Assembly (NCBI GenBank): GCA_016722465.1
Contig: JADKJC010000013.1
Span: forward strand, 1 to 64,000
Length of the DNA stretch: 64,000 bases
Reading direction: 5' to 3'
From: Chitinophagaceae bacterium
GTDB lineage: Bacteria; Bacteroidota; Bacteroidia; Chitinophagales; Chitinophagaceae
Shown: positions 1 to 10,246 of the stretch, one piece after another
Layout of the letters: every line of letters begins with the position of its first letter
Numbering within the stretch: the first letter of the stretch is position 1
Notes under the pieces: model-generated
What the model was told of the DNA's origin: nothing
Seen by the model: only the letters and a program-made list of their open reading frames with translations
The model's database searches: none
Program-made: the position numbers and the translations under genes

Positions 1-1681
1 CTCAAAACGTCAGTTCATTATATTCAACATTTTGTAGAAAACTCTTCATTAAATCGTTTTACTTATTTAGTTTTTCCTATTTTAGGGCTGCTGACTTACT
101 GTTTTCATAATCAGACATTTTTTTGGCGGACATATTGAAAAGGGCATTGCAATGGTTTTAAGAATCCATTGCAGGAAAGTCGTCATTTATTCACTCTTAA
201 ACATACTTATCTCCATGTTATTACAAGTAGTTTAACGGTTGGACTTGGGGTTCTATGTAGGATTAGAAGCCTAGTGCTTAACTAACAGGCTCGGCAATAG
301 GTTCCAATGTTTTACGTATCAGCGATTTGAATTATCAAGGCATGGACTTTACTAATTGCTTGCGGTGCAGCAGCAGGAATTTCAGCAGTTTTTAACGCCC
401 CGATTTGCTGGTGTTATTTTCATAGTTGAGGTTTTACTTGCGGAAACAGTAGTAGTTATTTTTTATACTTATTATTTCTTCCTTTGTTGGTGCATTGTGT
501 GTTCAAAATAATTTTACAGGAATCGTCATTATTCAATTTTGTATTGAAACAGAATTTTGATTATAAAAACGTCCCCTATTATATTTTATTGGGCATTTTA
601 ACTGGCTTTATTTCGCTTTACTATGCAAGAAACATTTAAGGACCCTGAAAATAAAGTGCACAGTTGGAAAATGAATGGATGTGGAAGCCACAATTGGGCT
701 TATTACTGTTGATAATTTATTTTATATTCCCTCCACTATTTGGCGAAGGATATAACGAGTGTAAAATTAGTTGCCAATGGTTTCTCTCCAATCATTGCAG
801 CCAACACTACTTTATTTTCAAAACTTATTAACAATTGGGGCTGGTTGCTTTACAGGTTTAATTGTTTTATTCAAACCAATAACGGCAGGGAATAACAATT
901 GGGTGCAGTGTTAATGGAGGTAATTTTTTTTTCCATTATTCACAGGCTCTTTTTTAAGAAGGTTCTTTTTCTCAAAGTCATAAACAATACTCCACGGATA
1001 AAAATACCTGAAGGAAATTTTAGTCTAGTTGGTATGGCAGGTGTATTAAGTGATGTCATGTATTGCCCCTTAACTGCTGTATTTCTCATTGCAGAAATCA
1101 CAAATGGCTATGAATTAATTTATCCCTTTGATGATTGTTTCGTATTTCCTTTTTATCGCCAAAACATATGACCGTTTCAATGGAAACAAAAGAAACTGGC
1201 TTTGGGGTTAAAATATTTACCCACAAAAAGAAAAAAACATACTGACTTCCATTAGCCTTGACAGTATGTTACAGGACAGTTACGAAATTATTAAAATGGA
1301 AAAAGTTTAGGGACTTGATTAAAATAATCAAGCGGGTGAAAAAAATATCTTTGCGGTAACAGATAATAAAGACAAATTTGTTGGCATAGTTGAGCTGAAT
1401 GACATAAAGCAAAAGCATGCGAACCCGACCAATTCGACAAAATTAATATTAAGTCCATTATGAAAAAGCCAGCGGCTATCTTGCGACAAGACCAAGATAT
1501 GCACTCTGTAATGGAAAGTTTGATATTACTCAAGCTGGTATTTACCAGTGCCGACAAAAACAGAAATTTTATTGGTTTTATTTCGAAGACAAAACTCTTA
1601 ATAAATACAGAAATATTATCAATATGGGCGACTTGTATGAAAAGTATAAACTTATTTATTTGTGTAGCCTCAAAAAGGTAG
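1..1681 (+). pseudogene. Broken ClC-type chloride channel with C-terminal CBS domains (5' end outside window)
   Basis: Pieces of a ClC voltage-gated chloride channel/antiporter appear in all three forward frames. One piece, near 355-430, resembles the ClC core motif with an AVFNAPI-like stretch followed by GVIFIVEVLL. Another, at 1070-1130, reads CPLTAVFLIAEITNGY, typical of the later membrane helices. From about 1350 to 1660 the fragments look like paired CBS domains, which bind nucleotides in ClC proteins. Many frameshifts and stops separate the pieces, so no intact protein is possible as written. The gene runs off the left edge. It is followed directly by the first cassette-boundary repeat. 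Family assignment is by recognition of motifs; decay and sequence error cannot be told apart here. Confidence 0.75.
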
Positions 1682-1696
1682 ACACAAAAAAGGTAT

Positions 1697-1889
1697 ACCG
1701 CTAACATGCGGGTTTTATGCAGTTGGGCTTGACAAACTAGTTTCAGCCAATTGCAAAGCCAGGCATTGGTCGGGCTGGACAAACATCGACAGGCATTTGT
1801 TCTTAACTTCAACAAAATATTTTCAATCAGGCAGTTCGGGCGGACGGAATTCTATTTCCCAACCTGCATAAAGCCTGTTCGTTATAGCC
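1697..1889 (+). repeat. attC-like cassette-boundary repeat 1
   Basis: First of five directly oriented repeats of about 200 bp. Left outer arm ACCGCTAAC (1697-1705); right outer arm GTTATAGCC (1881-1889). Inner arms GGTTTTATGCAG (1711-1722) and CTGCATAAAGCC (1864-1875) are complementary at 11 of 12 positions, so a folded single strand would form a stem. The body carries the shared blocks CTTAACTTCAACAAAATATT (1803-1822) and GGCGGACGGAATTCTA. The right arm pairs exactly with the left arm of the next repeat at 2630. Confidence 0.75.
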
Positions 1890-1918
1890 AATGAAAAAAA
1901 CAGTAAGCGAAAAGTAAA

Positions 1919-2613
1919 ATGAAAATGGAACAAAAACAGTTAATTAGGACTGCAAGACTTGCAGGCTTGTGGTATTGATCTTAGCTATTTCAGGTGTTTT
2001 TGGATTTATGATTTTCCACCCTCAGATTTTTGTTACGAATGCCCTCAGAAAACCTTAAACAATTTGATCAATTTTGGGTCCATTTCAAGAATAAGACTTC
2101 TGTTTGAGTTGGTTATTATTTTTCGCAAGCACTTGCCGCAGCATGGTTTTATAAACTTTTTGTGATATAAATAGGTGGGCTGCTTCTACAATTGGAATTT
2201 GGGGAACAGTTAATTCTGTTGCAATTATGATTAGTGCAATTGCGATGAATTCTGCCATTGAAATTGCCAGTTCATCTTCTTTGGCATTTCAGGAAAGTTA
2301 TATCGATAGAACTTTTGGTTAATATAATTACAAATGCTTGGTTAGTTGGTGGTCTTTTTTTTTGGCTTTGGCTTATTCCGATAGGACATATTGTAATCAG
2401 TTCTGGAAGAATGCCTTTATGGCTGGGACGAATACTAATTATGGGAGGAATTGGTTACATTTTGCAGACTTTATTAACTGCTTAGGAGTTCAAAATTCTT
2501 ATATAGATGTTCTTGTGATTCCTGCAACAGTTGGGGAATTTTGGATGATTGGCTATTTATTAATTTATGGTATCCGACCTGCTATCAATAGTGAGAAACA
2601 ATACCATATTTAA
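1919..2613 (+). pseudogene. Frameshifted DUF4386-type membrane protein
   Basis: Starting at ATG 1919 the protein opens with MKMEQKQLIRTARLAGLWY and hits a stop. It then continues in other frames through hydrophobic segments to 2613, with the last 90 residues readable in one frame (IPATVGEFWMIGYLLIYGI near the end). The arrangement, an Arg-Ala-rich N-terminus followed by about six membrane helices and a closing WMIGYLL-like helix, is that of DUF4386 family integral membrane proteins of unknown function. At least three frame changes are needed. The gene sits alone between repeats 1 and 2, starting 30 bases after one and ending 17 bases before the other, as a gene cassette would. Confidence 0.65.
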
Positions 2614-2629
2614 TGATGCTAAATGCACT

Positions 2630-2830
2630 GGCTATAACAAGGGGTTTAGCAAAAGGTGGCTGGACTGAAGTAAAAATCGGCAGCAGCAAATATTCAATCT
2701 TCAGTTCGGGCTTGACAAACAAATTTCGACTTTAGTTCTTAATTTCAACAAAATATTTTCAATCATCAGCGGTTACGGGCGGACGGAATTCTAATCCCAC
2801 ACCTGCGTCAAGCCCTGGGCCGTTGTACGT
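2630..2830 (+). repeat. attC-like cassette-boundary repeat 2
   Basis: Left outer arm GGCTATAAC (2630-2638) is the exact reverse complement of the right arm of repeat 1 (1881-1889). Extended to 13 bases, CACTGGCTATAAC against GTTATAGCCAATG, 12 still pair. The right arm GTTGTACGT (2822-2830) is different and pairs with repeat 3 at 10941. The left inner part contains GGTTTAGCAAAAGGTGG. The body shares the CAACAAAATATTTTCAATCA and GGGCGGACGGAATTCTAAT blocks with the other copies. Confidence 0.75.
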
Positions 2831-2899
2831 CACCCTAAACAGCATCTTACTTAAATTCAATCTATCATGACTTTGCCGAGACGACCCCACACTATTTTA

Positions 2900-2970
2900 G
2901 CACATTGCAAGGCACACAAAAACCGGACACAAAGCCAACCTTGCAAAGAGCTAAAAAGCCAACGCACAGC
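2900..2970 (+). repeat. Second repeat type, copy A
   Basis: A non-coding stretch running from GCACATTGCAAGGCACAC to GCCAACGCACAGC. It resembles 10807-10884 in the order and spacing of the blocks GCACATT(T)GCAA, ACACAAA, CTTGCAAA and GCCAACGCACAG. Both copies point the same way and lie just inside the two ends of the 2830-10941 segment. The rest of 2831-3203 holds no gene that I can support. Confidence 0.5.
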
Positions 2971-3203
2971 CCCACCACCCTGGCTGACGAATATCTATCA
3001 TCATTGGTTCGACACTTCAGCAATATAATATGTATCGGCACATTCCTCGGCTGAACAAAACTTCGCCAGACTTCTGTTCTTAACATCATTTTTAATTATA
3101 AATTTAACTGTATTATAGGCATTTTTTAAAAAATCCAAACATCACCGACCCTGACTGCACTTAACCTAAATGAACTCATGAAATTTAAAGTCAAATGTAA
3201 CTT

Positions 3204-3749
3204 ATGCTAAAAGTTAAAACATATTTTGAAACCATTGGCTTTCAGGTGATGATCTGGAAAAAATATTAAATGCTTTTGAGTTACATTCATTCAAAAAATG
3301 ATTTTGTTGTAGAAGAGGGTAAGACAAGCAGGTATATGGGGTTTGTAGAATCTGGTATGTTTCAATACTATGTTATTCAAGACGGGAAGAAAGAACCAAC
3401 TATGTATCTATCGAAAATACTTTCTTGCTTCGGTGTTAAGTTTTATTAGCGAAGCACCTTCATTAGAGAATGTAAAAGCTTGGTGGATGGCAGCATCAGT
3501 ATGATTAGTAAAACAAACCTGACAATGCTGTTGAATGAAATTCCTGCTTTCAAAGACTTTTATATTGGTTTTACTGAAACCACCCTTTGTGGAATAGATG
3601 CCAGCCACACGACCTGATTGTATTAACAGCCGAACAGCGGTACGAAAAATGCTTACCAATGAACCACATTTTTACAGCAAATTCCCCTGCAACATTTAGC
3701 CTCTATGCTCCGGAGTTACCCCACGCCACCTGAGCAGGATAAGAAGTAA
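3204..3749 (+). pseudogene. Frameshifted Crp/Fnr-family transcription regulator
   Basis: Fragments in three frames reconstruct a cyclic-nucleotide-binding-like regulator of about 180 residues. They include DFVVEEGKTSRYMGFVESG (beta barrel), KDFYIGFTETTLCGID and LTAEQRYEKMLTNEP, a region just before the usual helix-turn-helix in this family. The gene ends at TAA 3747-3749. ATG 3204 (MLKVKTYFETIG) is the likely start. Several frame changes break it. It precedes an outer-membrane-type protein, as the intact Crp gene at 11178 does, so the two Crp plus membrane-protein pairs may be related modules. Confidence 0.6.
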
Positions 3750-3834
3750 AATACGCTGATTTTTCTTTTAGACATTTGTCCAGTAGAAAGAACTCCACTG
3801 TTTGCAGCTTTGCATTATCAATTAACAATTAAAA

Positions 3835-4296
3835 ATGCAAAACAAAATGAAACAGGTAATTATCGCACTTTTTGTGCTCGTATCAAGTTCCGCTTTTTCT
3901 CAAAGCAAATTTTCAAAAAACGAATTAAGCATTAATGGCTTTCGGAATCCTTCCATCGGTTTAGAGTATCGTCACCAGAACGTCTCCGTTCATGCAGGCT
4001 ATTACATCACTGCATTTGAAAAAAATGTCACCACAAAATTTTTAAAGTGGGTGCAACTGTATGGTTTCTGCCTGTAGGCAAAAAAGAAAATCCTTCTTCT
4101 TTTTATGCAGGTGCATCTTATTTAAGAGGATTAAACCTTGATTACAAAATGAAAATGCAGTGGCTATGGAAGCCGGTTTTCGCTGGATGGTTTGGAAAGG
4201 TCTTAACCTCAGGATTGGTGTAATTGGCGTTGCCGCTAAAGGCCATGATGTAAAATCAATCCAACACCAGGCATTAGTTATTCATTCTTCTTTTAA
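3835..4296 (+). pseudogene. Frameshifted small outer-membrane-type protein
   Basis: The N-terminus MKQVIIALFVLVSSSAFSQ is a clear signal peptide (start at 3835 or, more likely, 3847). The protein reads to about 4040 and then changes frame. The later frame gives KENPSSFYAGASYL and GFRWMVWKGLNLRIGV, ending at 4296 with an aromatic-rich tail. Alternating hydrophobic and aromatic residues suggest a small beta-barrel of the outer membrane, about 150 residues. I do not recognise the family. The frame break near 4035-4045 disrupts the gene as written. Confidence 0.5.
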
Positions 4297-4306
4297 ATAA
4301 AATTGT

Positions 4307-5270
4307 ATGAAAACAATATTAGGAACCGGGCAGTTGGGACTTGCCATTATGCAATTGCTGCTGGATAAAAACCCGGACGAAAAATTTTATTGGCAAACAG
4401 AACAGGAAAACTGAACATACCAATTCCGCAAAACGTACAGGTAACAGCCGCAGATGTAACATCCAAAATAGATATGGCAGCTATTGCCAGCAAGTCTGAT
4501 TTAATTTTTAGTTGTCAAGATACTGCCTTATGATAAATGGGCAGCTTTTATCCGGCAACGGCAACTGCTGAAGGCGATGCGTTAAGTGAAACCATTACAA
4601 AGCTTGAAGCCCCACACACACACTTTTGCAGATAACCTATACTCATACGGCAATATTGCAGGAAAAGAAATGAATGAACAAATGCCACATTCCAAAAACA
4701 AAAAGGGCAAAATAAGAGCAAGTGTTAAAATACCCTGCTCTACTCTGGCAATGCGTTTAACAACAGGGTGGCTTTTGTAAAGGTTGTGATTTTATAGGTC
4801 CACGCATTCACAAAGGTAGATTTTCGGCACTTATTCTGCATAGTGTTTACCATGGAAAAACAGCAAGGCTGTTTGAAACATAACTTACCACACACATTCA
4901 CTTATATCAATGACTTTGCAGCGATAATAATGTTGGTACAGCAAATGATACATTTGGACAAATATGGCATGTACCCAATGCACCTGCATTAAGCCTGGAT
5001 AAATGGGTGCACTTGTTTGAGGTGGTTACTACAAAAAAGATTAAAAAAATCAGTTACGCCAAAGTTTGTTATAGGGCTCGCTGGACTTTTTAATTCATTT
5101 ATCAAAGAACTATATGAAATGGCTTACCAGTTTGAATATCCATACTTAGTAAACCATGACAAATATGTAAGCCGCGTTGCAACCATAATACGTATCCATC
5201 AGATATCGTAAAAGAAACGGTTGAATGGTACTCGTCAATCCAAAAAATAATTAAGAAAATAGGCAGTTGA
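4307..5270 (+). pseudogene. Frameshifted NAD-dependent epimerase/dehydratase
   Basis: ATG 4307 opens MKTILGTGQLGLAIMQLLL, a GxGxxG-like nucleotide-binding start of a Rossmann fold. Later fragments in other frames include TFADNLYSYGN, ADNLY being typical of an atypical short-chain dehydrogenase/epimerase, then HTFTYINDFAA and a C-terminal EWYSSIQKIIKKIG, ending at TGA 5268-5270. Reconstructed length is about 315 residues, normal for the family. At least five frame changes or stops occur, so the gene is not functional as written. Confidence 0.6.
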
Positions 5271-5347
5271 TACTTATGGACAAATGTCCTTGAGCGGGCA
5301 TTTGGCTTGAGACACCTTTGCACTGTCAAATAAAAAAATAAAACAAA

Positions 5348-6053
5348 ATGAAAAGTAACAACAAAACAATTGGAATCTTACTTATTACAGGTGCAATTGC
5401 ATTGCTAATTCCCTATACTATGTTAACCATCATTTTTGAATATCCAACTATTTTAAGGCAGGACACCGGAACCATCCTTACCAGCTTTTACCAGGGCGGA
5501 AATTCACTGGTATGGACGTGGTTTTGCATTTGCAATCACAGGCATTCCTTTAATACCAGCTTATATCATGATTGGGCAAAAAATTTGAAAACAAAGCACC
5601 ATTGGTGCATGGCTACAACCATTGGTGTAATTGGTTTAATTGTTCAGATGATTGGCTTATTAAGATGGACATTTGTTGTACCTGTATTGGCAGATACGTT
5701 TGTGCATGCAACAGACGAATCAACAAAAGCTGCTGCCATCATTTCCTTTAAAACAATTCACCAGTTTGGCGGCGTGATTCTGGGCGAACATTTAGGACAG
5801 CTTTTTACCATTGCATGGACAGTGATGATGACCATTTCATTTGCTAAATTAAAACTGATGCCAAAATGGGTAAACTGGCTCGGTATTGTCAGTTCTTTGT
5901 TACCTACTGGCACAAGCTGAATTATTTGCAACTGTAATAAAAGGTTTTCCTGTATGGGATATGGCTGGCTTTATTGGAAGTACAGGCTGGCTGGTTTGGC
6001 TTATAATAGTGGGTGTTATGTTTATTAAAAAAGAAATCAAAATATATAAAGTG
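5348..6053 (+). pseudogene. Frameshifted DUF4386-type membrane protein, second gene
   Basis: The protein begins MKSNNKTIGILLITGAIALL at ATG 5348 and has several membrane helices. Around 5510-5600 the hydrophobic pattern continues in another frame (AFAITGIPLIPAYIMIGQ) and then returns, which indicates two compensating indels. A third indel near 5920 moves the C-terminal helix (FIGSTGWLVWLIIVGVMFIKKE) into a different frame. The architecture matches DUF4386 family proteins of unknown function. A short copy of its 3' end recurs at 10165-10228. Confidence 0.6.
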
Positions 6054-7570
6054 AGGCTTATTATCAAAATATTATTTTTTACTTTTTTAACCATTCAACT
6101 TATGGCACAAAACAACATTTTATTTATGTCGGCTACTGAAATAGCAGCTAAAATCAGGAACAAGGAAGTTACTTCCTATGAAGTAGTATCTGCTTATTTA
6201 CAACAAATAGATGCCCAAAACGGCATCTTTAATGCAGTAGTTTTAGTTGATAAGGAAAATGCTTTACGTCAGGCTAAATTAGCGGATGAAGCAATTAAGA
6301 ATGGTGATCATTTAGGAAATTACATGGTGTCCCAATTACAATTAAGGATAATTATTTGACACAAGGACTGACAACCACGTCGGGATATGAACCTTTGCGA
6401 AACCATATCCCAACAAAAGATGCTGAACTAGTAAAACTGCTGAAATCTGAAGGCGCCATTATTATTGGCAAGACCAATTTATCGGTTTTAGCCATGGATA
6501 TGCAAACTGATAATGCTGTTTTCGGAAAAACCAATAATGCCTGGGATATAAACAGAACCAGCGGAGGTAGTAGTGGCGGTTGTGCGGTTGCAGTTGCAAC
6601 AGGAATGACAGCACTGTCATTTGGAAATGACCTTGCAGGCTCGATCCGCCTGCCGGCCGCTTATTGTGGCGTATATGGATTCAAACCCACTTTTGGAGTG
6701 GTATCATTACAGGGAATTCAAACTGACCCGAAAGAGAAAACAAACGGATTAAAATCACTGGCAGTTGCAGGTCCTTTGGCCAGAAGTATTGATGATTTAG
6801 AACTGGCTATGCAAATTATAGCACGAGCCACAAAAAGCGACCAACGACTTGTACCGCTGAACCAGTATACAAAATCAGTTGAAATAAAAAACCTTACAAT
6901 AGCCTGGGCAGATGAATTCGGTGATGTACCAGTTGATGAAGAAATTAAAAACGCCATTAAAAATTACATCACTAAATTGGAAAATGCAGGAGCAACGGTT
7001 GTTAAAGTAACACCTGACTTAGACTTTTATCAAGCATGGAAAACATGGGGAAGTTTGGTGGGTATGCAAGGTGGTTACAAGACTTCCAATTTTTTGAAAT
7101 GGATGGGATTGCCATTTACAAAAAGTGCATTAAAAAATGTTCCTATGCACCAAAACATTGTTAAGCCAAACTCTGTGGAGAAATATATGATTGCCTTAAA
7201 TGAGCAAGATGCAATGATTGCAACTATGGAAAATTTTTTAAATGAATATGACGTTTTTATTTGTCCGGTTAGTGCTGTCCCAGCATTTAAGCATCATGAG
7301 CCAAGTAAGTCATACGGAAATTTCAGCCTCTATAATAATCCACTGTTCGTGAATGGTGAAGAAATACACTATTATATGGCTACGCAGGCGTATACCACTC
7401 CATTTACACTTACTGAAAATCCTGTTTTGTCTATGCCAATTTCAATTAGTAGAGAATCCTTGCCTATCGGTATTCAAGTAATCGGTAAACGTTATACAGA
7501 TTTCAGACTACTGAAAATTGGAATGGTATTAGACAACTATGCTGAACAATTTAAATATCCTTTAGAATAA
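6051..7570 (+). pseudogene. Amidase-signature enzyme with one frameshift
   Basis: The family hydrolyses amide bonds with a Ser-cisSer-Lys triad. GTG 6051 gives MRLIIKILFFTFLTIQLMAQ, a plausible signal peptide, which suggests export to the periplasm. The lysine region (GVPITIKDNYLTQG, near 6325-6365) is split by a single frameshift just before it. Downstream the reading frame is intact, with GGSSGGCAVAVATG for the middle serine near 6565 and DLAGSIRLPA for the nucleophilic serine near 6640. The C-terminus ends FKYPLE. Length after repair is about 505 residues, normal for the family. Only one indel is needed, so a sequence error is quite possible. Confidence 0.8.
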
Positions 7571-7678
7571 TTTTAATTTTAGAATTGACGAACAACGCTA
7601 GCAGGTAACAGCTTGGTATTTTTTGCAATAACTTTAGAAGAACCTATATTTTTTTTCAAAACCTAATTTTATATTTTT

Positions 7679-9154
7679 ATGAAAAATTTTTTTATTACTT
7701 GGTTTGTTGTCATGCTTCCTTTTTATGCTTTTTGCCAATCGGGTAAAACTTGTGATTGCAAAAAGGATTTGGATTTTGTGATTAACCATCTCGAAAACCA
7801 TTATGCTGGTTTTCAGGACAATGTTACTTCAAAAAACAAAAAATCCTATCAAACTTTAAAGAAAAGTTTGATCGAAAAAGCCAACAAAAACAAACAAACC
7901 CCAATTACTTGTTTGGCTCTGTTGAAAGAATACACCAACTTTTTCGGGATAATCATTTACATGCTGAATTTCATCAAACACTACAGGTAGATGCAAGTTC
8001 ACCAGAATCGGTCAAAGCCTTTAAAGAGAGCAACCTTTTTCGAGAATGGGAGCGAATACCATACGATTCCACCAAAATTTGGCAATATTTGGCAAAAGCA
8101 AAGACCCTGGAAGGGATTGTGACAACGCTAATTATCAAGTGGCAGTGATGCGTAGCCCTACCCATTGGCGAGATTATTATGGAATTATTACCCAGACCAA
8201 ATCTCCATTATGGGAAAAAAGGGCAAGTGAAAGTAGAATTTAAGAAAATAGACGCTAAAAATTTTCTATTTATCAAACATTTGCAAAATTATCAAACCAT
8301 AGTCAATTATTCAGAAAGCGAAAATCCTGTACCGACTAATTTTGATGCCAATAAAATTTTCCCTACAAGTTCTTCAACAAAACCTTCTGCTTTCAATATG
8401 CCCCCGAGGAGATTGGTTTCAATTTAAGGTTCTTAATGATAGCACCACTTATCTACATATTAAGTCTTTCGATCCCTCTTTACAAAGCAAATTTGATTCG
8501 ATATATAAGCAAATTACTCCTATTTTGGAACAAAACCATATTTGATAATTGACCTACGAAGTAATGGCGGGGGAACTGTAAGTGGTTGGTATCCTTTACG
8601 TAAATATCTTTATACCCGTCCTATTCCAAAAAAGAAATATGACTATTATTGTTCGAGTGAAATTATCAAAGAGTATGAAGAAATGCTGGTAATGATCGAG
8701 AAAAATAAGGAGGCTTATGGAGTTGAGATGCTCAATGCCATTAAGAGTGTTATAGAACGCCTAAAAAAGGCTAAATTAGGTACTTTTGTTCCCGCAGATC
8801 AGCCCTCTGATATGAACGAATCCTATCAAGCCGAACGGATTGAACCTACACCAAAAAAAATAATCATGATGTATAACCGTGAGAGTGCTAGCGCGGCAGA
8901 GGGTTTTATATTAGAAGGTTTACAAAGTGATAAAGTTTTACTTTTTGGTGAAAATTCGGGTGGATTTATTGCTTTTGGAAATATAACACCTGCCCAAACT
9001 CCTTCAGGTTTACGCTTTATCGTGCTACTTCTCGTTTTTAGACCATTTCCCTTACGAAAAAACAGGGATTCCACCACATATTAAAGCAACGAATGATAAG
9101 GATTGGATTGAACAAACCCATTCACTTTGGCAAAAGGTAGGGAAGAAAAAATAA
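7679..9154 (+). pseudogene. S41-family (C-terminal processing type) serine peptidase, several frameshifts
   Basis: The N-terminus is a signal peptide ending AFCQ (ATG 7679). The catalytic part is readable at 8542-9020, with LIIDLRSNGGG (substrate-binding strand) and ESASAAEGFILEGL, where the serine of SAAE is the expected nucleophile, followed by LLFGENSGG. The protein ends WQKVGKKK at 9154. About six frame changes at roughly 7950, 8120, 8240, 8360, 8545 and 9025 break it into pieces. Reconstructed length is about 490 residues. It lies downstream of the amidase; both would be exported hydrolases. A long hairpin follows at 9174. Confidence 0.75.
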
Positions 9155-9173
9155 TTTTTTCTCCTATTGTTCG

Positions 9174-9278
9174 TAGTTTGTTTTGTTTTAAAAGTTAATC
9201 TTTCGGATTGTCTGACAATGTGCAAAGGTTACATCTCACAAAATTGTCAGACAACCGACATATTAACAAAACAAACTA
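9174..9278. repeat. Long imperfect inverted repeat
   Basis: TAGTTTGTTTTGTT (9174-9187) pairs exactly with AACAAAACAAACTA (9265-9278). CGGATTGTCTGACAAT (9204-9219) pairs with ATTGTCAGACAACCG (9243-9257) apart from one bulged base. The whole 105-bp unit can fold into a long hairpin. It lies 20 bases after the S41 gene and could be a terminator or a small non-autonomous mobile element. No coding potential is seen. Confidence 0.7.
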
Positions 9279-9291
9279 AATAAGAAAAACA

Positions 9292-9325
9292 GCACATAAC
9301 TTGGGCTTGGCAAAAGTGGCGGTTC
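9292..9325 (+). repeat. Left-end remnant of an attC-like repeat
   Basis: GCACATAAC followed by GGGCTTGGCAAAAGTGGCGG closely resembles the left ends of repeat 2 (GGCTATAAC, then GGTTTAGCAAAAGGTGGCTGG) and repeat 5. The body and right end of the element are missing, and about 55 bases later the amidase fragment begins. It looks like a repeat cut by a rearrangement. Confidence 0.5.
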
Positions 9326-9379
9326 AGTGCTTCTATTAAAGTTTAGTGCAAAAACAAACAGGATTCTATAATTACTCAA

Positions 9380-9724
9380 ATGGAGAATTTCTTAGACAAC
9401 TTTGATGTGTTCATTTGTCCTGTAAGCTCAGTAAAGGCATTTCCACATCATAAACCGACTAAAAAGTTAGTGGATTTAAATATTTACAACAACTCAATAG
9501 CAGTTAACAAGGAGTTCATGCACTATTATATGGCAACACAAGCATATACCACTCCATTTACATTGACTGAAAATCCTGTTTTGTCTATGCCAATTTCACT
9601 CAGTAAAGATTCCTTGCCTATCGGTATTCAAGTAATCGGTAAACGTTATTCCGATTTCAGATTGCTGAAAATTGGAATGGTATTAGATGACTATTCTGAA
9701 AAGTTTAAATATCCATTGGAATAA
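9380..9724 (+). pseudogene. C-terminal fragment of a second amidase
   Basis: A 114-residue reading frame is homologous over its full length to the last 114 residues of the amidase at 7226-7570. Both share, for example, HYYMATQAYTTPFTLTENPV and LPIGIQVIGKRY and the same FKYPLE end. By eye roughly three quarters of residues match. The catalytic lysine and serines lie upstream in the family and are absent here, so this piece cannot be an active amidase. It joins directly to non-coding sequence containing the cut repeat at 9292. A recombination between two amidase-bearing segments is the simplest explanation. Confidence 0.8.
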
Positions 9725-9768
9725 TACTTTTACAGGTGACAGTTTGTTAAAAATTAAACTATTAAACT

Positions 9769-10161
9769 ATGCGTTTTTTCATATCGAATTTTAAATGGGT
9801 AATGTTTATTTCGGGGCTTTTAACTTGTACCATGCTCCAGGCATTAATATCGCCTCAAGCTTCGCTTATATCAAATTTTGGCCAAACAATAGATGCACCT
9901 TTGGCCGAAATCATAGTTCGGAATTGGGGTGCTTTGATTGGCCTTGTTGGTATTATGCTTATCTACGGTGCATTTATGGAATCGGTAAGGCGATTCGTTC
10001 TTGTAATAGCCGGAAGCAGCAAGATTATCTTCATTCTACTTGTGCTTTCTTCAAATAAAAGTTATATGGGGTTTGGTGCAGGAACAGCAGTGATTGTTGA
10101 TGCTATCATGGTAGTTTTATATATCGCTTATCTTCTTCTCACAATTAAGCGTAATATTTAA
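9769..10161 (+). CDS. Small four-helix membrane protein of unknown family
   Basis: 130 residues with four hydrophobic segments, at about 8-26, 48-66, 74-90 and 102-124, and a short basic end (TIKRNI). The frame is intact, unlike its neighbours. I do not recognise the family. It lies 45 bases after the amidase fragment and precedes a DUF4386 remnant and a DUF1772-type gene, so this stretch is a group of small membrane proteins. Function cannot be inferred. Confidence 0.6.
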   Translation: MRFFISNFKWVMFISGLLTCTMLQALISPQASLISNFGQTIDAPLAEIIVRNWGALIGLVGIMLIYGAFMESVRRFVLVIAGSSKIIFILLVLSSNKSYMGFGAGTAVIVDAIMVVLYIAYLLLTIKRNI

Positions 10162-10164
10162 GTG

Positions 10165-10228
10165 AAGCTGGTTTGAATTACTATAGTGGGTATTATGTTT
10201 ATCAAAAAAAGAAATCAAATTTATAACC
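10165..10228 (+). pseudogene. 3' remnant of a DUF4386 gene
   Basis: The stretch around ATAGTGGGTATTATGTTTAT closely matches the 3' end of the DUF4386 gene at about 5985-6045, including the following AAAAAAGAAATCAAA run. Only about 60 bases remain. It is a further sign of duplication and deletion in this region. Confidence 0.5.
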
Positions 10229-10246
10229 CAAAAAAACAATTTAGTT

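Noticed and set aside
1291..1815. Minus-strand open frame of 174 codons
   Set aside because: It runs antisense through the CBS fragments of the ClC gene and into repeat 1; no family or signal was recognised, so it is a shadow frame.
2892..3089. Minus-strand open frame of 65 codons
   Set aside because: It overlaps the second repeat type, is rich in Cys and Arg without any domain, and lies in a non-coding unit-end region.
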